Positions 51,429-59,427 of a DNA stretch of 64,000 nt are shown in pieces. This DNA is from Pedobacter sp. GTDB taxonomy: Bacteria; Bacteroidota; Bacteroidia; Sphingobacteriales; Sphingobacteriaceae. How positions within the stretch are numbered: the first letter of the stretch is position 1; every line of letters begins with the position of its first letter. The position numbers and the translations under genes were made by a program. The notes beneath the pieces were generated by a model, which had not been told where the DNA came from, ran no database searches, and worked only from the letters and a program-made list of their open reading frames with translations. The stretch is from NCBI GenBank assembly GCA_031119475.1, contig JAVHXV010000004.1:79847-143846 (forward strand), in the 5' to 3' direction.

Positions 51429-53342
51429 TCAACTTTTAACTTTTTTCTCTTTCAAAAGATCATCGTGCAGCAGTCCTTTTTTTTCCATATCGGTAATGAT
51501 GGCATCGATCGTTGCCCTGGTCAGGATGCTTTTTGCGGCGGCTATGCCAATGGCGAGGTAGCCTTGAAGTCCCCAATCTTTCAATCTGCCGATTAAACGC
51601 TGGAACATTCCCTTCTTTCTGATCCTGTATAAAACTTCGCTTTTGTTCGAGCTGCCCTCAGCCAGGATCTCTTCGTTTTGAATGTGCCTTAATATGGCCT
51701 TGATCCTATTCTTGATCTTGTTTTCCAATCCCAATAGATAGCTTAGTTTGATCTTGGGATAGCTGTATTCCCATTCTTCTACTGGCTGTTGGGTGGTATA
51801 CTTTCCGCTACGCTGGTCATGCCTCACCCTAAGATCTGGGATCAACGGTTGGAAACTTTCTCCATTTTTATCCTGATAGAGAAATTGTGACGCATTTTCA
51901 TAACCATGTTTCAGCGCAGGATTTTCTGCTGAGCAGGGAACAGAAAAATGTGCTTCCAGAAAACGTTGGCAGTTTCTTCTTCCTAGATAAAAATCATGCT
52001 TTCTGAAATCCCTGGAAAGAAATCCTCCAAATCCACCCAAAGAGCCACTGGCTATCGCATTCGCCTGGACCACATCTTCGGCGGTGCGTACGGGCATGAT
52101 CAGGAAACGGGTATAGTCATCGTTTAAATAGGCGCGCCTGATCTGTTCATCCTTCATCCGCAATTGTCCTTTCATGGCACTGATGATACTGGGCACCACG
52201 TTCTTCCACGCCCTTTTTACCACAAATGCTTCGCTTTCCTGCAGGTCATCATCAGGAAAAGGATCGATCATGATGACGGTGCTCCTAAAGTTTTTTGCCG
52301 ATGTTTCTGCCTGATAGCGATTGGTTTCAGGAGGAGCTACGCCCTGTAGTGCCAACATCTTGCGATGCCTGTCGTCCAATAGTTGCTGGGTGATTTCAAA
52401 AGGCTCATTGTTGATCAGTCCACCATCTACGTTCAGCGACAAAAAGTCATCGCCCTTAGGAAGGAACAAGTAGGAAATCCTGGGATCATTGTTACTTTCA
52501 GGATTTGCCAGCTTCAGGTTCAGGTATTTGTTCTGGAGGATATGTTTGCTTTCACGAACAAGTTGCCGGCTTTCCAGCCCAATAGGAAATGCTCCTGTAG
52601 AAAGTGCTGCCTGGGCTAATTTATCCGTATTTAAACCATAGGGGGCATTAAAGTGGAGCGGAATCCTCCCATCATCTTCTAGCTGTCCGTCTACAAGCTT
52701 AAAAAAAGCATAGTCACGATGCATGCGCATGCGGTGTTCCCTGATGCCCGATGTGGTGCTGAACTTGATGTTGTAATTAAATCCGCGCAGGTTGGTCACC
52801 GTGGTAAAAACATCCAGGTCTTTTGCGATATAACTGCGCGGATAAATATCGGTGTAGCGAACCCCAAATGCGCGATCGGCAATTTTTTTAATGAAATCGG
52901 AATTCAGGGCTGCCCTCACCTCCTTGCTCTTATTTCCATGGGCATCCTTTTCGATATCATCGGTACTGAGCAATAGTTCCATCATATCCTGTGATTTGGT
53001 TTCGGACAGGTTCACCCAGGTCTGATAAAGGGGGTTTTGTTGCATCTTCCCTTCATTGTGCTCATCCCGCTGGGTAATCGGATCAAATTGACGATGCAGG
53101 GCCGCAACGGTTAACGCTGCGGTCATTCCACCTGCAGATGCCCCACCGATGACATCGATTACGACCCGATGCGTGGGGATGCCACTCAGTTTGCCTTCAT
53201 CTTGGAGCGTTTTTGCCCGCTCCCAATGCTCCAAGGTTTCTAGCAGATAATCCATCACACCAGCTGTATAAGCGCCCGCGGATAAAGCTCCGGCCATACA
53301 GATTCCGATGTGAAAGGTTAACTCCTGATTTTGATTTTCCAT
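51429..53342 (-). CDS. Patatin-like phospholipase (DUF3376 type)
   Basis: This 637-aa cytosolic patatin has the oxyanion motif AGALSAGAYTAGV (about 17-29). The nucleophile elbow is GGASAGG (Ser69), a variant of GxSxG, and the Asp of the dyad is in LNVDGGLINNEPFE. A long C-terminal region is typical of the DUF3376 group. The family hydrolyses acyl esters of lipids. It lies downstream (same strand) of the M15-like gene, after a terminator. Confidence 0.9.
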   Translation of the reverse strand: MENQNQELTFHIGICMAGALSAGAYTAGVMDYLLETLEHWERAKTLQDEGKLSGIPTHRVVIDVIGGASAGGMTAALTVAALHRQFDPITQRDEHNEGKMQQNPLYQTWVNLSETKSQDMMELLLSTDDIEKDAHGNKSKEVRAALNSDFIKKIADRAFGVRYTDIYPRSYIAKDLDVFTTVTNLRGFNYNIKFSTTSGIREHRMRMHRDYAFFKLVDGQLEDDGRIPLHFNAPYGLNTDKLAQAALSTGAFPIGLESRQLVRESKHILQNKYLNLKLANPESNNDPRISYLFLPKGDDFLSLNVDGGLINNEPFEITQQLLDDRHRKMLALQGVAPPETNRYQAETSAKNFRSTVIMIDPFPDDDLQESEAFVVKRAWKNVVPSIISAMKGQLRMKDEQIRRAYLNDDYTRFLIMPVRTAEDVVQANAIASGSLGGFGGFLSRDFRKHDFYLGRRNCQRFLEAHFSVPCSAENPALKHGYENASQFLYQDKNGESFQPLIPDLRVRHDQRSGKYTTQQPVEEWEYSYPKIKLSYLLGLENKIKNRIKAILRHIQNEEILAEGSSNKSEVLYRIRKKGMFQRLIGRLKDWGLQGYLAIGIAAAKSILTRATIDAIITDMEKKGLLHDDLLKEKKVKS

Positions 53343-53380
53343 GAGATCAAGTTGGCATTAGATAGTGGAACGCTGAAATG

Positions 53381-53424
53381 AAAAAGCCCCAGCTCCGACC
53401 AAAATCGGAAACTTAGGGCTTTAA
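53381..53424 (-). terminator. Intrinsic terminator of the M15-like gene
   Basis: On the minus strand AAAGCCC and GGGCTTT form the outer stem, CCGA / TCGG the inner part, and TTTTTCA follows. It lies 50 nt after the stop codon at 53474. Confidence 0.72.
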
Positions 53425-53473
53425 CGAGAGCATTGATAAGGATTTGTTTTTTTGGGTGATTATCAATTCATTA

Positions 53474-54178
53474 TTAAAGAATGGCCAGGAGGTTGATGTT
53501 TTCCTTTTTCCTTCTGCACAGTTCTTTGATCATATCCATTTCTTTCATCCTGACAGCCCAGGCGGGCCGCAATTCAAATTGGGGGATACTGGTAAAAGTT
53601 TTTTGGTCAGCCGCACAGGTCAGTCCGATTGAATTGCCAATCTTGGCCACACGTGTATACAATGGCGAAATATCCCGATATACATAGGCACCAGATTCCA
53701 TTTTTTCATAGATGCCAATATCGAATACCAGACCAAAATCAAGTTGGCCCTGATCTGTAGCGGTATGTTTAGAAAGGCCAAAAGCATTTCCACGTTGGGC
53801 AGCACAGGCCATTAATTTGATGTAGATATTTTCAATTGCAGCTAAGCGGATCAGTTCTAGGGCAAAGGGAACAACTTCCTTGGTCATGCTCTGCAAAATA
53901 ATTTCATTGTGCTCTTCTATGCACGACTTTTCTTCAACCTGCTCCTGTGGCACCAAGTGGTAATAAAGTGCATCCCAAGTTCTGGATGAGGCCTGTCCAT
54001 TTACCCTAACCTTGATCTTTTGCTGAACAGCCTTAATGATCGACTCTATATTCAGGTCGTAAGGTACGGAAGCAAATAGCTGATGATAGATTGCAATCCA
54101 GGTCTTTGAAGCTGCAATACCATCAGCTTCAACGCCTACGCTCTGTTGTACGGCTTTAATCTTCTCTGAATAGTCCAT
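53474..54178 (-). CDS. Peptidoglycan-binding-like protein with degenerate M15 peptidase domain
   Basis: This 234-aa protein has no signal peptide. Two short N-terminal repeats (IKAVQQSVGVEADGIAASKTW and IKAVQQKIKVRVNGQASSRTW) match the PG-binding_1 pattern. From about residue 105 the chain follows the order of endolysin-type D-Ala-D-Ala/L-Ala-D-Glu peptidases (VanY/M15). The HxxGxAxD motif reads LDFGLVFD (Leu146 for His, Asp153 kept), and the final HFE-type ligand reads PQFEL (Gln200 for His). Two zinc ligands are lost, so the protein is probably inactive as a peptidase. The family assignment itself is moderately certain. Confidence 0.65.
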   Translation of the reverse strand: MDYSEKIKAVQQSVGVEADGIAASKTWIAIYHQLFASVPYDLNIESIIKAVQQKIKVRVNGQASSRTWDALYYHLVPQEQVEEKSCIEEHNEIILQSMTKEVVPFALELIRLAAIENIYIKLMACAAQRGNAFGLSKHTATDQGQLDFGLVFDIGIYEKMESGAYVYRDISPLYTRVAKIGNSIGLTCAADQKTFTSIPQFELRPAWAVRMKEMDMIKELCRRKKENINLLAIL

Positions 54179-54655
54179 TACTTTTAGAATAAGTTAACGA
54201 TTTCCACAGACATCTTTTTTCCGTGGTTTCCGTTAGCTAATTGACCGCTTTTTAACGGCAATTTTTAGCGTTGTTCTGCCTGATGGCACAATCAGGTAAA
54301 ATAACGGAACAAAGCAGGTAGAAATACCTGGTTAGAGGAAGAACAAAGAGGTAAAAGGTAAGAGGTAAAAGGGAAAAGGCAAAAATATAGCGTTTAGAAC
54401 TCTATGCTGCCTGCTCTTTGCTCTATGTTCTTTACTCTATGCTCCTTGTTCTTTCTTCGGACATTGTTCGGACTTTCTGCGGACAACCTTCTGAAAATGG
54501 ACGTTTATTCGAACAAACTCCGAACAAACTCCGAACGAAGTATAAGTTATTCAGCTATTTTACATCATCGCTATGCGCTTACGCTGATATTTTCCCGAAA
54601 CGCGCAAACTTTGAACCTTCAACTTTAAACCTTCAACTTTGAACCTTCAACCCAA
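54179..54655. repeat. Intergenic gap with hairpin and several word repeats
   Basis: This 477-bp gap contains a CCTGAT / ATCAGG hairpin (54279-54296), AGAGGTAAAAGGT words (54348-54380) and GCTCTTTGCTCTATG words (54412-54455). ACAAACTCCGAAC tandem words lie at 54514-54538 and CTTCAACTTTGAACC words at 54612-54652. No ORF with a recognisable product is seen. Confidence 0.65.
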
Positions 54656-55309
54656 TCAAGGTTCCAACTCCAGCAACTTGTGCTTTAGGGCATAGAGTAC
54701 CAGTCCGGCGGTATTGCGGCTGGCTGTTTTTTGGAGCAGGTTATTCCGGTGGCCTTCAACGGTACGGTGGCTCAGGTACAGTTGATCTGCGATTTCCTGG
54801 CTATTGTATTGTTTGCAGATCAGTTGGAGCACTTCTTTTTCCCTATTGGTGAGCAGATCGGAGTCTAAGGAGATTAGATTTGACCTTTTCACCAATCCCC
54901 TGCGCATGATTTCGAGCATTGGTGGTGTAAAATAAAAATCGTTTTTATGTACTTCCCTAATGGCCTGTTCTACTTCTTCCGGCTCGGCATTTTTGGCCAG
55001 GTATCCATTTGCGCCGGCCTGGATGGTCGCCAGAATAAAATTTTCGGCCTCATGGCTCGATAAAATGATTACACTGATGGATGGAAAATCCTCTTTTAAG
55101 ATTTTGAGTGCATCTAAACCATTCATTTCTGGCATAGATAGATCAAGCAGGATAATATCTGGTAAGATTGTCGCGTTTGCACAAGAATCAAGCAGCTCCC
55201 TCCCATTTGCGGCCTCAAAAACCATCGCCATCTGGTCAAAGGAATTGATGAGGGAAACCATACCTTTCCTAAAAAGTTTCTGATCATCTGCAATCGCAAC
55301 GTTTATCAT
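54656..55309 (-). CDS. NarL/FixJ family response regulator
   Basis: This 217-aa protein has a receiver with Asp8, Asp9 and phospho-acceptor Asp56 (LLDLSMPEM). The LuxR-type helix-turn-helix is at about 150-205 (LTNREKEVLQLICKQYNSQEIADQLYLSHRTVEGHR). It is divergent from a three-gene run ending in a HisKA_3 kinase at 56442, its likely partner. Confidence 0.94.
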   Translation of the reverse strand: MINVAIADDQKLFRKGMVSLINSFDQMAMVFEAANGRELLDSCANATILPDIILLDLSMPEMNGLDALKILKEDFPSISVIILSSHEAENFILATIQAGANGYLAKNAEPEEVEQAIREVHKNDFYFTPPMLEIMRRGLVKRSNLISLDSDLLTNREKEVLQLICKQYNSQEIADQLYLSHRTVEGHRNNLLQKTASRNTAGLVLYALKHKLLELEP

Positions 55310-55408
55310 AGCATCATTCGTTTTTTACTAGCTGAAAGTATAAAAAATGTTCTCCAAAACATGCAAAATGTTGATTTTTTTTTAGCTTAGTTGAAAAAAT
55401 TAAACGCT

Positions 55409-55816
55409 ATGAATCCAATTAACACTCCCACCATTCCAGTCCCTGAGGCGGTCGACAGAGTCACGCGCTTTAGAGATCAATTAATTAACCAAGTGCCCGA
55501 AGCCAATATCCCGAGGGCGGTACTCATCCCGATCAATGACCTGCTGGCCATTGTAGAAAAATATTCGGTGGTGGACGATGATGGCAACATCAGAAATTCA
55601 CTGTCGGGTGTACGGGCCTATTTTGCGGTAAAGGTAACGGATACCGATCTTCCCGATGATATAACGGCGCTCATCGTACCCGTAGACCTGAAAGGCAACG
55701 ACATCTGTACCAACAAGGTTGGCGTAAAAGACGATGGCGATGATTCGGAAATCTACGATTTCACCAAGCCGTGTCCAGACCAGTGTGATCCAGAAAGCCC
55801 GTTGTACATTCCATAA
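55409..55816 (+). CDS. Hypothetical cytosolic protein (135 aa) in two-component locus
   Basis: No family is recognised. The protein is acidic, has no signal peptide or TM, and contains a central VRAYFAVKVTDTDLPDDITALIVPVD segment. A C-terminal Asp/Pro/Cys-rich part (CTNKVG, KPCPDQCDPESP) has three or more cysteines. The ATG at 55409 is preferred over a TTG six codons upstream. It is followed after 6 nt by a membrane protein gene and then the kinase, forming one operon divergent from the response regulator. Confidence 0.75.
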   Translation: MNPINTPTIPVPEAVDRVTRFRDQLINQVPEANIPRAVLIPINDLLAIVEKYSVVDDDGNIRNSLSGVRAYFAVKVTDTDLPDDITALIVPVDLKGNDICTNKVGVKDDGDDSEIYDFTKPCPDQCDPESPLYIP

Positions 55817-55822
55817 GTAACT

Positions 55823-56452
55823 ATGTTTTTAACCTATATCGTGCCTTTAAGTATCCTGCTTCCAATTTTATTGGCATGCTATCACTATAAGGCAGCAAAT
55901 ACAGGGGAAAAATTATTGTTCTTTTACTTGGTAATATCAGGATTGATCAATCTAACTGCATTGATCCTGATATTCAACCATAAAAAGAACATGCCCCTGC
56001 TCCATCTTTATACCATTGTTGAAGCAGCCTTTTTGCTCAGCTATTTTCGTACCTTATTTGTTCAGCCGCTGATCAAAAAAATCCTGACTGCGATCATCAT
56101 CGCCTTTACCATCTTATGCATCCTGAACTTTGCATTCTTGCAGGGCGCATTTGCCTTTAACACCTATACACGGCCTTTGGAGGCCATTATGGTTACCTTT
56201 TTCTGCATGCTCTACCTTTACAAAAGTGGCTTTACGGACAATTGGCTCAAAAAGCCAACAAACTGGTTCAATATGGGCATATTGATCTATTTTCCGGTCG
56301 TCTGCATTATTTTCATCCTCTCCAATTACCTGACTTTTGTGGTCATGAACAAGGCGATGAACCACGTCGTATGGAACCTGCATGGTGTTTTTGTTTTGAT
56401 CATGTACCTGATGTGGGCCCGTGGCTTCAGTTTAATCAAAAATGATCGATAA
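55823..56452 (+). CDS. Hypothetical integral membrane protein (209 aa, about six TM)
   Basis: Hydrophobic segments lie at about 2-18, 30-50, 58-75, 85-108, 118-135, 150-172 and 185-202, consistent with six or seven membrane helices. A LYTIVEAAFLLSYFRTLF phrase is seen. No transporter or enzyme motif is recognised. Its end overlaps the kinase start by 11 nt, so the two are translationally coupled. It may act as the sensing partner of the kinase, which has only a short N-terminal TM of its own. Confidence 0.75.
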   Translation: MFLTYIVPLSILLPILLACYHYKAANTGEKLLFFYLVISGLINLTALILIFNHKKNMPLLHLYTIVEAAFLLSYFRTLFVQPLIKKILTAIIIAFTILCILNFAFLQGAFAFNTYTRPLEAIMVTFFCMLYLYKSGFTDNWLKKPTNWFNMGILIYFPVVCIIFILSNYLTFVVMNKAMNHVVWNLHGVFVLIMYLMWARGFSLIKNDR

Positions 56453-57233
56453 TATTTACCTGCTCATTTTTTATGGTATCCTGGCCATATTTATCCTGAT
56501 TACCTTCTTTTTGGTTCTTTACATCAGGAACCAAAATGCCATTTGGGAGCAGCGCAAGCTTTTTCAGGAAACTGAGATCGAGCAACAGAAACAATTGCTC
56601 AGCGCCGTAATCGAATCACAGGAACTGGAACGAAAAAGAATTGGCGAAGACCTGCACGATGAAATTGGCGGCAACCTCTCTGCACTGAAATTGATGTTGG
56701 GCACCTTAAAGCGACATGAGGGCATCCAAGACATTATCGTGCCTGCCAAGGAACAGATCGACGAACTGATCGTGAATGTCCGCAATATCTCGCATGACCT
56801 TTCGCCGCCAGGTTTATCCATGTTCGGACTTTACCATGCCATAGACAGTTTTGTGGCGATGATCAATAAAAGTGAAACCATAGCCATCAGCATTGTACAC
56901 GAGCCTTTGGTTGAAGAAAGGCTATTGGCCGAGAAATCAGAGCTTGCACTCTTCAGGATTATCACCCAACTGATTGCCAATACCATCAAACACGCCGAGG
57001 CCTCGCAGATCGAAATCGCTTTTAGGCCTATGTCCGATCGTCTGGCCATCAGCTATAAGGATAACGGAAAAGGTTTTGATCCAAGCATTTTAACAGAACG
57101 GAAAGGGATTGGCATGCAGAACATACAAAGTAGGCTGCAGATGATACAGGCAACCTATCAAATGGAGACCGGTATCAATCGGGGATTTGCAATGGAAATG
57201 AGTTTGCCTTTGGATGGTTTGTTGGTTGGTTAG
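56442..57233 (+). CDS. NarL-type sensor histidine kinase (HisKA_3)
   Basis: This 263-aa protein has one N-terminal TM helix (about 4-27) and a short coiled linker. The HisKA_3 dimerisation/phospho-acceptor segment has His72 in GEDLHDEIGGNLSAL, and a HATPase domain follows (LIANTIKHAEAS, KDNGKGFD, GIGMQNIQSRLQM). There is no large sensor domain. The last codons (DGLLVG and stop) lie inside a TTGGTTGG word repeat. It is the likely partner of the response regulator at 54656. Confidence 0.92.
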   Translation: MIDNIYLLIFYGILAIFILITFFLVLYIRNQNAIWEQRKLFQETEIEQQKQLLSAVIESQELERKRIGEDLHDEIGGNLSALKLMLGTLKRHEGIQDIIVPAKEQIDELIVNVRNISHDLSPPGLSMFGLYHAIDSFVAMINKSETIAISIVHEPLVEERLLAEKSELALFRIITQLIANTIKHAEASQIEIAFRPMSDRLAISYKDNGKGFDPSILTERKGIGMQNIQSRLQMIQATYQMETGINRGFAMEMSLPLDGLLVG

Positions 57234-57330
57234 TTGTTTGGGTGGTTAGTTATTTGGATGGTTAGTTATTTAATACTCAAACAATCAAACCATAAAACAA
57301 TCCAACCATAAAACAATCAAACAATTGGCT
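57222..57330. repeat. GGTTGTTTGG words with complementary AACCATAAAACAATC words
   Basis: The left half (57222-57270) repeats GGTTAGTTGTTTGG-like words and the right half (57278-57325) repeats CAAACCATAAAACAATC words. They are largely complementary, so a long imperfect hairpin can form. It starts inside the kinase reading frame. Confidence 0.75.
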
Positions 57331-57344
57331 TATATTTATCTGCT

Positions 57345-58706
57345 ATGAAATTTTGCTACATCTTCCTCTTGTCTTTATGGGCTTCATCGTCCTTTGGACA
57401 GTCCAACACATCAAAGCCTAACATTATCTTTGTCCTGACTGATGATCACCGATGGGATGCACTCGGCGTGGCTGGCAACAAGATCATCCAGACACCGAAC
57501 CTTGACCAGTTGGCCAATAAAGGACTTTATTTTAAGAACGCTTATGTCACCACTGCCATTTGCTGTGTCAGTCGCGCAAGTCTGCTCACCGGCCAATATG
57601 AATCGCGCCATCAGATCAATGATTTCAAAACTGACCTTTCTCCAACAGCACTGCAGCAGACCTATCCTTTACTATTGAAGCACGCGGGCTATCAGATTGG
57701 CTTTGTAGGAAAATATGGTGTCGGACTAAACCATCCGGTGCAAGAATTTGACTATTGGTCGTGTTCAAAGAAAGAGCAGCCTCCTTACATCTATCTGGAT
57801 AAGCAAGGTAAAAAGGTGCACAATACGGATAGTGTTGGACATGATATTGAACTGTTCCTCAATAAATTTGCGAAACATGGTCCGTTCTGTCTTTCTGTTG
57901 GCTTCAAGGCTCCGCACGAGCTGGATGGCAAACCACCAACTTATCCCACACAAGAACGTTTTGACAACCTGTATAAAGCGGTAACTATTCCAGAGCCCGA
58001 AACTGCACAGCCCAAATATTGGCTCAGTTTTCCTGATTTCTTCAGGACAGACCAAAATATTGCACGTGAGCGATGGAAACCTTTGTTTTCAACACCTGAA
58101 CTGTATCAGCAGACCACCAAAAGTTACTACCGACTGGTCACCGGTGTTGATGAGGTGATCGGGAAGATGATGGTACAACTTAAAAAATTGGGCATTGAAA
58201 AGAATACGGTCATTATTTTTATGGGCGATAATGGGTTCTACTTGGGCGAGCACGGCCTACAGGGCAAATGGTATGGACATGAGGAGTCGATCAGGGTACC
58301 TTTGATCGTCTATGATCCTAGGCTTCCGGCTGCAAAAAATGGCAAACAGCTTACTACGATGGCCCTGAACATTGACATTGCCCCAACTATTCTTTCTCTT
58401 GCGGGGGTGGCCACACCGACGGCGATGCAGGGGCAAAATTTATTCGATCTGATCAATGGAAAGCTGGCTAGAAAGGATTTTTTCTATGAACATACCTACA
58501 GCAAAAGCCCAAAGATACCAAATGTTGAGGGCATTGTAACCAAAGATTTTAAGTACATGAAATACATAGAGCACAACTATGAAGAGCTCTACAACATTGC
58601 AAACGATCCAAAAGAAAAAAATAACCTGGCTGGCAATCAGAAATACGCAGCCAAACTAAATGAATTAAGAAAGGAATACTTGGCCCAGAAAAAAGCTGTC
58701 AAATAA
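57345..58706 (+). CDS. Secreted sulfatase (S1 family)
   Basis: This 453-aa arylsulfatase-type enzyme has a signal peptide (about 1-19, SSFGQ). Metal residues are in FVLTDDHR (Asp33, Asp34). The formylglycine motif region ICCVSRASLLTG places Cys73 at the modified position (C-x-V-S-R, Val in place of the usual Pro/Ala). Later motifs include GDNGFYLGEHGLQGKWYGHEE and the C-terminal YEELYNIANDPKEKNNL phrase common to these sulfatases. It needs a formylglycine-generating enzyme, not seen in this window. The substrate is probably a sulfated glycan. No SusCD pair is nearby. Confidence 0.92.
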   Translation: MKFCYIFLLSLWASSSFGQSNTSKPNIIFVLTDDHRWDALGVAGNKIIQTPNLDQLANKGLYFKNAYVTTAICCVSRASLLTGQYESRHQINDFKTDLSPTALQQTYPLLLKHAGYQIGFVGKYGVGLNHPVQEFDYWSCSKKEQPPYIYLDKQGKKVHNTDSVGHDIELFLNKFAKHGPFCLSVGFKAPHELDGKPPTYPTQERFDNLYKAVTIPEPETAQPKYWLSFPDFFRTDQNIARERWKPLFSTPELYQQTTKSYYRLVTGVDEVIGKMMVQLKKLGIEKNTVIIFMGDNGFYLGEHGLQGKWYGHEESIRVPLIVYDPRLPAAKNGKQLTTMALNIDIAPTILSLAGVATPTAMQGQNLFDLINGKLARKDFFYEHTYSKSPKIPNVEGIVTKDFKYMKYIEHNYEELYNIANDPKEKNNLAGNQKYAAKLNELRKEYLAQKKAVK

Positions 58707-58854
58707 AGTTGAAGGTTCCGGGCTGAAGTTTTAAGGTTGAAATGTTGTAAGGTTGCAATGTAAGGCTGCAAGGTTGATGGTATATAGCATGATATCAGGT
58801 TCAATTTGCTAATCATGCGCAACCTACAACCCACAACTCACAACCTAAAACCTA
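58707..58854. repeat. AAGGTTG words with complementary CAACCTA words
   Basis: GTTGAAGGTT, AAGGTTGCAATG and AAGGTTGATGG words (58712-58780) are followed by complementary CAACCTACAACCCACAACTC words (58818-58852). This gives a potential long hairpin between the convergent sulfatase and hscB-like genes. Confidence 0.7.
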
Positions 58855-59367
58855 TTAGATCCTTTCTTTTAGCCGGGCAATATATTTCATGCGGTAATAG
58901 AGATCTTTGATCGTTTTAAGCTGTTCAGATTGGTCATTCCCAGCACTTGCATCATACGATTGAGCAAGCTGCTGTAAATGATCTGTCACAGTTTTTTCTA
59001 TCGCACTGATCTGTTCGGCCAGTTCCGCTTTTTTCTTCTCGTCGGCATCAAATTCCAGTTCCATCAATGCTTCATTTACCTCCATCATTTCCATCAGAAA
59101 GCCCTGCGGAAGCGTATACTGCTCGCCATCAGCCAAATGACCTGTCAGCTTGAGCACATAGCTCACGATCTGCCGTGGATCTTTCAGCAACTGGAAAGCC
59201 TTGTTGTTGAGGGTAGCCAGTTCCAAAACTTCGGCCTGCTTTTCCTCGCTTTCGTTGATGTAAAAATCTGGGTGATAGCGTTTGCTCAGTTCATAAAATT
59301 TCTGCCGAACCAATTGCTGATCGGGATTAAAACTGACAGGAATGCCATAAAATTCGAAATAGTTCAT
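58855..59367 (-). CDS. hscB: Fe-S protein assembly co-chaperone HscB
   Basis: This 170-aa J-domain protein has the DnaJ HPD motif at residues 32-34 in SKRYHPDFY. It is followed by the helical C-terminal domain typical of HscB (FLMEMMEVNEALMELEFD). HscB stimulates HscA and delivers IscU for cluster transfer. It lies 60 nt downstream of rseP on the same strand. Confidence 0.92.
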   Translation of the reverse strand: MNYFEFYGIPVSFNPDQQLVRQKFYELSKRYHPDFYINESEEKQAEVLELATLNNKAFQLLKDPRQIVSYVLKLTGHLADGEQYTLPQGFLMEMMEVNEALMELEFDADEKKKAELAEQISAIEKTVTDHLQQLAQSYDASAGNDQSEQLKTIKDLYYRMKYIARLKERI

Positions 59368-59427
59368 GGTTGAACGGTTTTTAATAGACTAGCGATGGGC
59401 GCTTAGCGACCCCAAACGTTCAGCGCA

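Noticed and set aside
54404-54642. Two overlapping 74-residue frames after the M15-like gene
   Set aside because: They are formed by the GCTCTTTG and CTTCAACTT word repeats, with no domain and no ribosome-binding site.
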